A model generated the notes under the pieces. That model was not told the origin of the DNA. It did no database searches and worked only from the letters and a program-made list of their open reading frames with translations. A stretch of DNA of 64,000 nt from positions 36,944-100,943 of the forward strand of contig NZ_QTWS01000010.1 in NCBI RefSeq assembly GCF_003461245.1, in the 5' to 3' direction. Source of the stretch: Blautia sp. AF19-10LB (lineage in GTDB: Bacteria; Bacillota; Clostridia; Lachnospirales; Lachnospiraceae). Both the position numbers and the translations under genes were made by a program. Of this stretch, positions 26,193 to 34,878 are shown in pieces. Each line of letters opens with the position of its first letter. Positions within the stretch are counted from its first letter, which is position 1.

Positions 26193-27011
26193 TCAGTTCA
26201 GGTGAATAAACAGTGCCACGCACCCTGCCATGATCAAAATATGTACAATGTCGTACGGACACACTCTGTATTTCTGTTTTGACTGATATTCTCCGGTGAA
26301 TCCCCTGCAGCACATGGATGCATACATTTCTTCTGCCATTTCGCTGGATTTGAGAAAGGTAATTCCAAGAATGCCGGAAAAAGATTTTGCCTTGTCCGGA
26401 TTTTTTCCCACAGATCTCAGGCTGACGGACCGTAAAATCTCCACACATATCTCACCCAGAACTGAAATATATTTCAGTGTAATATCCAGAGTAAAAATAA
26501 ACAACGATGGTACATGAAAAGTTCTCATGCCGGCTGTGAGTTTATTCCACGAAGTCCCTGCTGACAAAATACCGACCAATGTTACCGATACGTATACTCT
26601 CGCTGTAATGTTTGCCAGAGTCTGAGGATTCCCCATAAAAACCGCCGGCAAAAGAAGAAATATCGAAATCATAACTGATCCTGCTGTTCCGCTTAATATC
26701 TGTCGGATAGCAGATGCTGAGAAAAAGGCCAGTCTGACCGTTACAGCAACACACATGATCAGTACAAACAGATAATTTCCCGAACATGCGGTAAGAATAA
26801 TATAAAGTACCGTATAAAACAATTTAAGAGAAGGAGTGGCAGAAAATCTGCCATCCTTCCCTTCATCAAATCTGAGTCTTGCCAGCACAGACAAAACAGA
26901 TTTTGTGCTTCTGGTAAGAAAAGCTTCTTTGTCTGCAGAGGGGTTATACTCTTCCTGCCTGCACATCCAGTCTGGAATCTCTGTTTTTTCTGTTCTGTAA
27001 TTATCCATCAT
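26193..27011 (-). CDS. cbiQ: Co/Ni ECF importer transmembrane coupling protein
   Basis: 272 residues, N-terminal ~55 residues soluble, then four to five membrane helices. It carries the CbiQ-type coupling features: TARVYVSVTLVGILSAGTSW near 155, and cytoplasmic helices ending in AEEMYASMCCRGFTGEYQS, the A-x-x-x-R-G-type motif that contacts the ATPase. The ATG at 27011 shares its last base with the cbiM stop region, so the two are coupled. Confidence 0.9.
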   Translation of the reverse strand: MMDNYRTEKTEIPDWMCRQEEYNPSADKEAFLTRSTKSVLSVLARLRFDEGKDGRFSATPSLKLFYTVLYIILTACSGNYLFVLIMCVAVTVRLAFFSASAIRQILSGTAGSVMISIFLLLPAVFMGNPQTLANITARVYVSVTLVGILSAGTSWNKLTAGMRTFHVPSLFIFTLDITLKYISVLGEICVEILRSVSLRSVGKNPDKAKSFSGILGITFLKSSEMAEEMYASMCCRGFTGEYQSKQKYRVCPYDIVHILIMAGCVALFIHLN

Positions 27012-28015
27012 TATGCCGCTTTCTTTTTGAAATCAACTTTGTCTTTCATAAGTGAAGAAATGATCTTAAAGAAAATCACCAGAAGTGCCACACCGACAAC
27101 TGCCGACAGAATATATCCTGTCCATTCCGGCATACCTGCCATGGAATAATCCGGGAACAATGTCGAAAGTTCAAATCCGCTTTCCATTCCTGCCGGAGTG
27201 TATCCCAATTGTGCGCCGCCACTGACAAGTGTTGACATTTCATCAACGCCCCATTCGCCCCAGGCAGTGCCTGTCGCAAGAAGACCGATCGGTGTCAGGA
27301 CGATAAGTATCGCAATCAGTATATACAAAGGTTTAAATGAAGTTTTATTCGGAACTGCATCCAGAGCGGATGGTGAAACCTTCTCTACAAATGTCAGTAC
27401 CACTACAGTCAGTACAATCTCTGCCAGTCCAAACAAAGTAATATGTCCAATCATCATTGCCGGTATGGACACGCTTAAAGGATATGGACAATAAAGAGCC
27501 TGACCTGCCGCATTCTTAAACAGTAATGGCTGAATTCCAAATTCTACAGCGGCACAGAATGCTGCTGCATTGATTCCTATATATGCACCAATCGCGGCAC
27601 TGAGCTTACGCATACCCGTTTTTTTCAGAAGCAGCTTATACAGGAAAAATCCCAGGTACGGCAATACAAACGCCATATTGAAACAGTTTGCTCCAAATGC
27701 AAGGATTCCTCCATCCCCAAAAAGCAGTGCCTGTATCAGCAGCGCAATAGAAACGGATATACATCCGGCTGCCGGACTGCCTGTAAGGATTGCAATAAGA
27801 GTTCCACCTACTGCATGTCCTGTAGTGCCTCCCGGAAGTGGCACATTAAACATCATTCCAAGAAATGAAAAGGCAGCACCGATACCAAGAAGCGGCATCC
27901 TGGCCTTTGGTATTTCTGTTCTTACTTTGTTGATTGAATATCCCCAGACCGGAACCATGGCGGCTGTCATTACAGCACATGTCGACGGACTTAAATAGTT
28001 CTCAGGTATATGCAT
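27011..28015 (-). CDS. cbiM: Co/Ni ECF substrate-capture protein with fused N-type domain
   Basis: 334 residues. The N-terminus MHIPENYLSP carries the invariant histidine at position 2 that, with the amino group, coordinates Co or Ni in CbiM/NikM. GTTGHAVGGTLIAILTGSPA and QALLFGDGGILAFGANCFNM are family signatures. Ordinary CbiM is about 220-240 residues. The extra ~100 residues, with a loop and two C-terminal helices, resemble a fused CbiN/NikN-like part (NikMN type). Nickel or cobalt cannot be decided by eye. First gene of the operon, with the shared box in its promoter. Confidence 0.92.
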   Translation of the reverse strand: MHIPENYLSPSTCAVMTAAMVPVWGYSINKVRTEIPKARMPLLGIGAAFSFLGMMFNVPLPGGTTGHAVGGTLIAILTGSPAAGCISVSIALLIQALLFGDGGILAFGANCFNMAFVLPYLGFFLYKLLLKKTGMRKLSAAIGAYIGINAAAFCAAVEFGIQPLLFKNAAGQALYCPYPLSVSIPAMMIGHITLFGLAEIVLTVVVLTFVEKVSPSALDAVPNKTSFKPLYILIAILIVLTPIGLLATGTAWGEWGVDEMSTLVSGGAQLGYTPAGMESGFELSTLFPDYSMAGMPEWTGYILSAVVGVALLVIFFKIISSLMKDKVDFKKKAA

Positions 28016-28078
28016 AGATATACTTCCTTTCCCTGTGAAAACTTTATTTTATTTGGTGCGCGCCTCATAATTAACTGT

Positions 28079-28134
28079 ATTGTAGCACCACATTAAAGCG
28101 TCAGCAACCTACCCTGGGGGATATGGAGATATTC
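28079..28134 (-). promoter_or_regulatory. cbiMQO promoter with shared upstream box
   Basis: Minus strand: TACAAT (28079-28084), 17-base spacer, TTGCTG (28102-28107). Immediately upstream is the 27-bp box (28108-28134): GAATATCTCCATAT then CCCCCAGGGTAGG. Box, -35 and -10 are spaced exactly as in the promoter at 25184-25239. Confidence 0.7.
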
Positions 28135-28162
28135 TTATCTGTTATGGATAAGTGATTGTTTT

Positions 28163-28741
28163 TCATATGTGCAGGCTACTGTCCCATTCATATCCTATTT
28201 CTTCTGCAATTTTTTCAGCGATATCAATATCCAGCATATCACTGATCAGCCCCAGTGCCATGTCCATTGCCGCTGTTGTCGTACTGCTGGAATAATATTT
28301 CCCGTCCGAAATCCAGTTCTCTCTACTGATGTAATTGATTCCCACTGTAAACATCCGCTTCCAGTTTTCATCATATGCATAATCTGCCACCTGCCTATGG
28401 AACAGAAGCCCTGTTCTCACAAGCATTGCAGAAGCATTCTGAACCATCACACAAAAAGATGCTTCTTCTACGGCCTGTTTTAACATCTGCTGTCCCTTAT
28501 CTCCTTCTGTATGCAGAAAGCTCTTGACGCCCTTTCCTCCTGGAATCAAAAATATATCCTCAATCTCGATAGGATTTAATGGTTCGGTCCATACTTTTAT
28601 TCCCTGCTTTCCGGTGATCAGTCCTCCGCGCAGTGAAATAAAGCGTATATAAAAATGCTCCGGTACACATCCAAAGATCTGCACCGGGCCAAACGCATCC
28701 ATCACTTCAAAATCATCAAACAGAAAAACATTTACTACCAT
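28163..28741 (-). CDS. DJ-1/PfpI-family protein lacking the nucleophile cysteine
   Basis: 192 residues with the flavodoxin-like DJ-1/PfpI fold: VNVFLFDDFEVMDAFGPVQI at the start, FLIPGGKG near residue 64-71. At the nucleophile elbow, where isonitrile hydratases and proteases have (V)CTGA, this protein reads MVQNASAMLVRTGLL (Q101); a cysteine at 97 is out of register. It is therefore probably not a classical cysteine-dependent hydratase. It lies 46 bases after the second importer's last gene and probably shares its transcript. Function unknown; a regulator-like or binding role is possible. Confidence 0.8.
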   Translation of the reverse strand: MVVNVFLFDDFEVMDAFGPVQIFGCVPEHFYIRFISLRGGLITGKQGIKVWTEPLNPIEIEDIFLIPGGKGVKSFLHTEGDKGQQMLKQAVEEASFCVMVQNASAMLVRTGLLFHRQVADYAYDENWKRMFTVGINYISRENWISDGKYYSSSTTTAAMDMALGLISDMLDIDIAEKIAEEIGYEWDSSLHI

Positions 28742-28787
28742 AATTCCTGCCCTCCGGTTATTGTCGTTGATTATTATGCTGTTAATT

Positions 28788-29546
28788 TTATAAAACTGAA
28801 TCTATTAAGTTTTTTGTATAGTCCATCTTCGGATGATTGATGATATCATCTGGGGTTCCGTATTCTACTGTCTTTCCATGATAGAGCACCAGCACTTTGT
28901 CACAGAATGCCTGCACCAGTGCAAGATCGTGACAGATCAGGATAAACGACAGATTCTCCTTCTCTTTCAGTTCGATCAGAAGTTCCAGAATCTGTTTCTG
29001 CACGGTTACATCCAATGCACTGGTTGCTTCATCGCAGATCAGGATTTCCGGATCTACTGCGAGAGCTCTGGCAATCGCCGCTCTCTGGCACTGCCCCCCG
29101 CTGACCTGGTGAGGATAACGGTCAGCATATTCTTTAGAAAGACCGCATCTTTCAAGAAGGTTTTCCACACGTTTCCGTGTTTCTGCACGATTTATCCCCA
29201 TATTCCGGAGACTTTCCCCAATTCCGTCGCCTAAAGTGCATCTTGGGTCAAAAGATTCCATCGGCATCTGAAAAACCATCTGGATATTCTGATATGTTTC
29301 TCTCAAATCTTTGCCTCTGGCATGAGTGATGTCCTTTCCCTTAAGAAAGACCTGTCCCTCTGTGATACTTTCCAGATGTGTGATCATCTTGGCAATCGTA
29401 CTTTTGCCAGATCCGGACTCTCCTACAATTCCAAGGCATTCTCCACGTTCCAGTTCAAAGCTTACATCATCCACAGCGGTCATGGATTTTTTCCCTGATA
29501 TAAATACTTTTTTGAGATGGTCTGCTTTCAGGATAATGTCTGTCAT
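28788..29546 (-). CDS. Opp/Nik-type ABC importer ATPase 2 (second importer)
   Basis: 252 residues: Walker A GESGSGKSTI, FDPRCTLGDGIGESLRN (typical of OppF/NikE), signature HQVSGGQCQRAAIARAL, Walker B ILICDEATSALD. Lacks the long C-terminal extension. It starts two bases after the stop of ATPase 1. Last of the five importer genes. Confidence 0.92.
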   Translation of the reverse strand: MTDIILKADHLKKVFISGKKSMTAVDDVSFELERGECLGIVGESGSGKSTIAKMITHLESITEGQVFLKGKDITHARGKDLRETYQNIQMVFQMPMESFDPRCTLGDGIGESLRNMGINRAETRKRVENLLERCGLSKEYADRYPHQVSGGQCQRAAIARALAVDPEILICDEATSALDVTVQKQILELLIELKEKENLSFILICHDLALVQAFCDKVLVLYHGKTVEYGTPDDIINHPKMDYTKNLIDSVL

Positions 29547-29547
29547 T

Positions 29548-30348
29548 TTACTGTACCTCCTGATTTCTGTTCCGTTTCAGATGAAGCACGGAACTCATCA
29601 GTTTCTTTGTATACGGATCTTTCGGATGATCCAGAACAGTCTCAGTTTCTCCATACTCCCTTGCCTGTCCATTCTGAAGTACCAGTATTCTGTCTGCCAT
29701 CAGCCTTACAACACCGATATTATGTGTTACAAGAATCATCGCGGTATTGTATTCTTTACGCATAAGCAGAAGTTCCTCTACTACCTGTTTCTGAACGGTC
29801 ACATCCAGAGCACTGGTCGGTTCATCTGCCAGAAGCAGATTCGGATGCATGATCATGGCTGTACAGATCCCCACTCTCTGGTTCATTCCACCGGAGAGTT
29901 CAAACGGATAACTGTCCAGCACACGGTCACTGTCATCCAGACCTATCTTCTTCATGATCTCTCCGGCACGTTCCCGGATTTCCTTTTTGCTGACTTTCTC
30001 ATGTTCGGATACTGCCTCATGTATCTGTGCTCCAATTGTCCGAACGGGACACAATGCAGTTTTACAGTCCTGAAATACCATTCCGATCTCTGTTCCCAGA
30101 AGCTTACGGAGTTTTTTTTCACTCATGTCTGTAAGGTTCTCACCTTTGTACCAGATATCACCTCTTGTAACCAGACCTTCTTCTCCCAGAATCCCCATGA
30201 TTGCCTTGATGATCGTACTTTTGCCGCTTCCGGACTCGCCCACGATTCCAAGGATTTCGCCCTGCTTTAATTCAAAGCTGACATCCTCAACCGTTGGTTT
30301 TCCATTATAAGAAATTGTCACATGCTCTACACGAAGCAAAGAATCCAT
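29548..30348 (-). CDS. Opp/Nik-type ABC importer ATPase 1 (second importer)
   Basis: 266 residues: Walker A GESGSGKSTI, MVFQDCKTALCPVRTIGAQI, signature ELSGGMNQRVGICTAM, Walker B LLLADEPTSALD, and H-loop THNIG. The C-terminal Cys extension is missing, unlike the equivalent subunit of the first importer, so the two systems are not recent duplicates. Confidence 0.92.
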   Translation of the reverse strand: MDSLLRVEHVTISYNGKPTVEDVSFELKQGEILGIVGESGSGKSTIIKAIMGILGEEGLVTRGDIWYKGENLTDMSEKKLRKLLGTEIGMVFQDCKTALCPVRTIGAQIHEAVSEHEKVSKKEIRERAGEIMKKIGLDDSDRVLDSYPFELSGGMNQRVGICTAMIMHPNLLLADEPTSALDVTVQKQVVEELLLMRKEYNTAMILVTHNIGVVRLMADRILVLQNGQAREYGETETVLDHPKDPYTKKLMSSVLHLKRNRNQEVQ

Positions 30349-30396
30349 AATTTATTTTCTCCTCAAAAATTGCTGCTGCAAGCAGAAGCAATAATT

Positions 30397-31932
30397 TTAT
30401 TCTACATCCAGGTCAGCAGTGATCTCATAGTAATCGCATGGATGTGCTGCCATTCCTGTAACATTTGACTTGGTTACGATTCCCATATTCAGATGAGATA
30501 CAAAGAAGAATGCATCGTCATCCAGAATATCCTGCTGAAGTTCTACTGCAAGTTTGGCTCTTTCATCCTTATCAAAGCTCTGATGAAGCTGATCTGTCAG
30601 TTTTGTTACTTCTTCATTCTGATAGTTTCCATAGTTCTTGGCACCTGTAACTGTACTGGTAAAGAAGTATTCCGGATCTCCGGTCGGTGCTGTGGTTGTA
30701 GAACTTACATATACATCAAAATCTCCACTCTTGGCAATTGTCATATGATCCGAAGTATTATTTACAACCACATCAATTCCGATATCTTTCAGCGTAGCCT
30801 GTGCATACTCTGCAAGTTTCGGCTGTTCCAGGCGGGTTGGGTAAGTCAGCCAGTTAATGCTGAGTTTCTGTCCATCTTTATCTACATATCCATCACCATC
30901 AGTATCTGTCCATCCTGATTCTTCGAGAAGTTTCTTAGCGCCTTCCGGGTCATAGGAAACCGTTTCTACTGCATCATTTCCATAAGAAAAGCCGCTTGGG
31001 AAAGCTGTCTTTGCCGGAACTCCACGTCCTTCCATGATGACAGAGCAGAATCCGTCTTTGTCGATTCCCATCTCAACAGCTTTACGCACGTTCTGGTCTT
31101 TCATGATCTCTGAATCCATATTGAACTGACCAAAGAAGCATCGGCTGGTCGCACAGGAATTAATCATGTAATCTGAATTATTTTCAAATAATGCATAGTT
31201 GTCATACTGGAGTCCATAAGTACCCTGAATATCACCTGTCTGCAGGGCTGCGGTCAGTGCACTTCCGTCTGCAAAAGATTTGACTGTAACTTTATCTACT
31301 TTCACTTCACCGCCCCAGTAGTTATCGTTTTTTACCAGATCGATCTGGGTTGGAGTGACGTTCTCTGCAATATATGGGCCAGTTCCGGCCACATTGGCAG
31401 ATCCGCCTTCTCCCTGGATTCCATAATCCATGTCAATGATCGCACCATATGGATCACCAAGATAATTAATGATCGCTGGACATGGTTCTGTGGTATAAAT
31501 AGTAAGTGTCAGACCATCTGCATCAATATAATCGATCTTGAGGTCATAAGGTGCACGGTCATGAACTGCGATCAGATCTTCCAGACATTCCTTGACTGCT
31601 TCCGCATCCATGGTACGTCCACTGGAAAACTGTACTCCGTCACGAAGTGTGATCTTTACAGTTGTATCATCCACAAATTCATAATCAGTTGCAAGCCATG
31701 GCTCTACTTCCATGTTGTCATTATATTTGAACAGAGTTTCGCCAACGCCATAACGAAGTGCACTCCAGCCTGAATAGTTGTCATGTGGGTTTAATCCCGC
31801 ATCTCCCATTTCCTCGCTGTATCCGGTTGTTCCATAAACAAAAGCCTTTTCACCGTCAGCCCATACGGTTGTAGACATTCCTGCTACAAGCATTGCTCCT
31901 GTCAGAATTGCTGCAAGTAATTTCTTCTTCAT
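30397..31932 (-). CDS. Extracellular substrate-binding protein, Opp/Nik family (second importer)
   Basis: 511 residues with signal peptide MKKKLLAAILTGAMLVAGMS ending near TVWA; no lipobox. SBP_bac_5 features: NPHDNYSGWSALRYGVGETL, VKITLRDGVQFSSGRTMDAE, GTGPYIAENVTPTQIDLVKN and VRKAVEMGIDKDGF. The pattern LNPHDNYSGW…GVGETL resembles nickel-binding NikA-like proteins more than oligopeptide binders, but that judgement is by eye. Confidence 0.9.
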   Translation of the reverse strand: MKKKLLAAILTGAMLVAGMSTTVWADGEKAFVYGTTGYSEEMGDAGLNPHDNYSGWSALRYGVGETLFKYNDNMEVEPWLATDYEFVDDTTVKITLRDGVQFSSGRTMDAEAVKECLEDLIAVHDRAPYDLKIDYIDADGLTLTIYTTEPCPAIINYLGDPYGAIIDMDYGIQGEGGSANVAGTGPYIAENVTPTQIDLVKNDNYWGGEVKVDKVTVKSFADGSALTAALQTGDIQGTYGLQYDNYALFENNSDYMINSCATSRCFFGQFNMDSEIMKDQNVRKAVEMGIDKDGFCSVIMEGRGVPAKTAFPSGFSYGNDAVETVSYDPEGAKKLLEESGWTDTDGDGYVDKDGQKLSINWLTYPTRLEQPKLAEYAQATLKDIGIDVVVNNTSDHMTIAKSGDFDVYVSSTTTAPTGDPEYFFTSTVTGAKNYGNYQNEEVTKLTDQLHQSFDKDERAKLAVELQQDILDDDAFFFVSHLNMGIVTKSNVTGMAAHPCDYYEITADLDVE

Positions 31933-31958
31933 AATCGTTGTTTCCTTTCTTTATTCTC

Positions 31959-32825
31959 TTATTTCTTTGCTCTTTCTTTTGGATCCATAAAATCTCTGAG
32001 TGTATCCCCGAGAAGATTAAAGATCATAACGGTTATAAATATGGCAAGTCCCGGTGCAAGTACCATCCATGGTGAGATCTGAAGCATACTCCTTCCATCA
32101 TTAATCATGCTTCCCCACTCTGCCATCGGAGGCTGTACGCCAAGTCCGAGGAAGGACAGTCCTGCAAGTTCCATCATCATAGTTCCGATATCAAGAACAG
32201 CGGTAACCAGTATCGGACCTGCAATATTCGGTAAAATATGTTTAAACATAATTTTCAGTGTGCTGCTTCCCGAAAGTCTCACCGCCATCAGATATGGTGA
32301 ATCTTTCTGTGCAAGAGTCAGTCCTCTGGCAAGTCTGGCAAACTTCGGCCATCCGATGACGGCCAGTGCTATGATTGCATTCTGGATGCCACCGCCAAGT
32401 ACACCAGCTACTGCGAGGGCAAAAACAAGGCTTGGGAACGCAAGAAACAGATCTGATATACGCATCAGCACAGTATCTACGATTCCTCCACACCACCCGC
32501 AGATGATGCCGATCACCGTTCCAAGTATCGTGACGATCGCCACCAGAAGCAGTGTCGCATAAATACTGGTCGTACTTCCTACCAGTACACGCGAAAACAT
32601 GTCTCTTCCGTAGCGGTCTGTACCCAGTATATGTTCTGCACTTGGCGGTTTCTGTGCCAGCAGAAGATCCTGTACATCCGGATCATACGGACAGAGCTTC
32701 CGTGCAAAGGCTGCGACAACAAGTAAAACCATCGCCAGTATAGTAAAAAAGATCAGCTTTTCTCTGATATGATTTTTCTTTATTTTCTGTTTTCGGACAG
32801 ATATCTGTTTCTTTTTCTGCGTCAT
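31959..32825 (-). CDS. Opp/Nik-type ABC permease C subunit (second importer)
   Basis: 288 residues; lysine-rich N-terminus before the first helix, then AEHILGTDRYGRDMFSRVLV, the DppC/NikC signature, and the coupling motif VRLSGSSTLKIMFKHILPNI. Ends DFMDPKERAKK. Overlaps the B permease by four bases. Confidence 0.93.
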   Translation of the reverse strand: MTQKKKQISVRKQKIKKNHIREKLIFFTILAMVLLVVAAFARKLCPYDPDVQDLLLAQKPPSAEHILGTDRYGRDMFSRVLVGSTTSIYATLLLVAIVTILGTVIGIICGWCGGIVDTVLMRISDLFLAFPSLVFALAVAGVLGGGIQNAIIALAVIGWPKFARLARGLTLAQKDSPYLMAVRLSGSSTLKIMFKHILPNIAGPILVTAVLDIGTMMMELAGLSFLGLGVQPPMAEWGSMINDGRSMLQISPWMVLAPGLAIFITVMIFNLLGDTLRDFMDPKERAKK

Positions 32826-33766
32826 GCTCTGTCACCTCCTAATCTTACTCGAGGATCCAGATAGTGATAAATGATATCCGTGATCAGGTTTACAACCACA
32901 TAAATGATTGCCATCCAGGCTACATATGCCTGAATGATCGGGTAATCTCTCATGGTAATGGCATCTACTGCCATTTTGCCAACACCATCCCACATAAAAA
33001 TAGTCTCAACGATCGTAGTTCCTCCCAGAAGACTTCCTATTGATAAAGCCAGCAGAGTAATGATCGTCAGCATGGAAGATTTCATCACATTCTTCCAGAT
33101 GATCACACTGCCTCTCACCCCTCTTGCCCTTGCTCCGGCTACATAGTCCTTATTCAGTTCTTCAAGGATCGTTGCCCTTACCTGTCTGGTATACTTGGAT
33201 GCCATAGATATCGCAAGGGTCAGAGTTGGCAGGACAAGGCTTAATGCTATATTGTCACTGGTAATGACCGGAAACCATCCCAGTCTGATGGAGAAAAAGT
33301 ACATCAGCACCAGTGCTGCAAAAAAGTTCGGCATGGAATTCCCGATAAAACTTAAGAAGCGTATCAGGTAATCGCTCCATTTATTATGTTTTACTGCTGA
33401 GAGAATTCCGAGTGGAATTGCGATCAGCATTGTCAGCAATATAGAAGATACGGTCAGCATGATCGTTGCCGGAAGTTTTTCTACAAATGTTTCATAAACA
33501 TCTCGTTTGGATACGTAGCTCTTGCCCATGTCTCCGGTTGCCATTCCTGCAAACCATTTCGCATACTGAATAAGAAATGGCTGATCCAGACCATATTCCT
33601 TCCGCGTCTCATCAATGACTTCCTGTGAAACTGCTGAACCGGCATTCTCATACATATACGTTACCGCATCACCGCCCGCCAAACGCATCATGGCAAAAGA
33701 CAAAAAAGTGATCCCAATTAGAATCGGGATCAGCTGAAGAAGTCTTTTAAAAATGTATTTAATCAT
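32822..33766 (-). CDS. Opp/Nik-type ABC permease B subunit (second importer)
   Basis: 314 residues, six helices, with YGLDQPFLIQYAKWFAGMAT and GDMGKSYVSK at the N-terminus, coupling loop YVAGARARGVRGSVIIWKNV, and VETIFMWDGVGKMAVDAI. First gene of the second importer, preceded by AAAAGGAG. A promoter with TTGACA near 33841-33847 is partly formed by the end of the upstream terminator; its -10 is not clear. Confidence 0.93.
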   Translation of the reverse strand: MIKYIFKRLLQLIPILIGITFLSFAMMRLAGGDAVTYMYENAGSAVSQEVIDETRKEYGLDQPFLIQYAKWFAGMATGDMGKSYVSKRDVYETFVEKLPATIMLTVSSILLTMLIAIPLGILSAVKHNKWSDYLIRFLSFIGNSMPNFFAALVLMYFFSIRLGWFPVITSDNIALSLVLPTLTLAISMASKYTRQVRATILEELNKDYVAGARARGVRGSVIIWKNVMKSSMLTIITLLALSIGSLLGGTTIVETIFMWDGVGKMAVDAITMRDYPIIQAYVAWMAIIYVVVNLITDIIYHYLDPRVRLGGDRA

Positions 33767-33844
33767 GAATTCTCCTTTTGTGTCTGTAAATCATCAGACA
33801 AAATATCCGCATAGTAATTCGTCAGATAAAGTCTATCAGATGTC

Positions 33845-33880
33845 AAAAAAGCACACAACCCCGTGGGAGGGTTATGTGCT
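33845..33880 (-). terminator. Terminator after the LysR gene
   Basis: AGCACATAACCC and GGGTTGTGTGCT (minus strand, one mismatch) form a stem, followed by TTTTTT. It separates the methyltransferase-lysR transcript from the second importer. Confidence 0.8.
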
Positions 33881-33925
33881 ATTCGTAGTTCGAATACCTT
33901 TCGGCTGTTCTGGAATGAGTCGGAA

Positions 33926-34834
33926 TTAACTTTTGGGAAGTCTGCTTACCAGAAAGTCGAGAAATTCCTGCATACTTTCATCAATTTTTTCGCCTTTGTG
34001 GAGCATATAGCCAAAAATAACCTTACTGTCACCCATATTCAGCGGGATTCCCGGCGTAGTACCTGTTTTGTTCTCGGAAAGATAACTGCCGCTTACATTT
34101 GCAACCCGGCTGTTCCTGAGCATTTTTTCCATAATGTAGTCACTGTTGGTCAGCACAGAAATATCAAGATCTTTCCACTGGAATGCATCTTCCCGTGCAG
34201 CTCCGATATCAAAAAATTCATCCTGATAATTCTGGATAAAACGGATTCCTTCCAGATCTGCAAGCTCTGCTTTATCCTTTCTGGAAGCATAAATTTCTGT
34301 CTTCCGCCCTGAATAAAGGACTACATCTGTTTCATACATTGTAAAAAACTGTAGTTTATTTTTGGTCAGCTCGTGCAGGAAGTTCTCCTTTTGCTGACTC
34401 AGGATATAAACAAATCCAATGTCATCCATGTAGTCACGGACACGTTCCATAACACTCCGTACGCCTGCTGTTGTGATCTGAAAGTGATAGTTTTTTTCAT
34501 AGGTTTCATTATAAAAATCTACAAACTGATTGGCAAACCAGGAACTTGGATTCAGCGAAATACGAATCCATTTTGTCATGCCTCCCAAAGCCATATTCTC
34601 CAGAACATTCATCTCATTTGTGATCTTACATGCATAGTGATAGACTTTCTGTCCCTGCACTGTCAGTCGGATTCCTCTCGGAAGGCGCTCAAAAAGCTGC
34701 ATTCCAAGAGTGTCTTCCAGTGCCTTGATCACCTTGCTCACACTGGGCTGTGTCGAATAGAGGATCTTCGCCGCATCACTGAAAGACCCTGCCTGGGCAC
34801 ATGCCACAAAATATTGTAATTGTTTTAAATCCAT
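33926..34834 (-). CDS. LysR-family transcriptional regulator
   Basis: 302 residues. The N-terminal winged HTH is canonical: MDLKQLQYFVACAQAGSFSD, AAKILYSTQPSVSKVIKALE, GMQLFERLPRGIRLT. The effector domain (about 90-300) is less typical. It starts 44 bases after the stop of the large methyltransferase fusion gene, so both are probably one transcript. It is the only DNA-binding protein within the 17-kb transport region and so the first candidate for the factor that binds the shared 27-bp box. Confidence 0.9.
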   Translation of the reverse strand: MDLKQLQYFVACAQAGSFSDAAKILYSTQPSVSKVIKALEDTLGMQLFERLPRGIRLTVQGQKVYHYACKITNEMNVLENMALGGMTKWIRISLNPSSWFANQFVDFYNETYEKNYHFQITTAGVRSVMERVRDYMDDIGFVYILSQQKENFLHELTKNKLQFFTMYETDVVLYSGRKTEIYASRKDKAELADLEGIRFIQNYQDEFFDIGAAREDAFQWKDLDISVLTNSDYIMEKMLRNSRVANVSGSYLSENKTGTTPGIPLNMGDSKVIFGYMLHKGEKIDESMQEFLDFLVSRLPKS

Positions 34835-34878
34835 ATGATTCTCCGCATATTCTTATAGTCTGTGTAGCTGCCTGCCCA

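Noticed and set aside
27011..28165. Cobalamin or NiCo riboswitch before cbiM
   Set aside because: The leader is only ~60 bases after the -10 and shows no B12-box or the multi-helix NiCo fold by eye.
28163..28741. Isonitrile hydratase
   Set aside because: The nucleophile cysteine is replaced at the elbow, so the activity should not be assigned.
33850..33880. Further copy of the shared metal box before the second importer
   Set aside because: The CCTCCCACGGGG sequence is part of the lysR terminator stem and lacks the GAATAT-n-TC flank.
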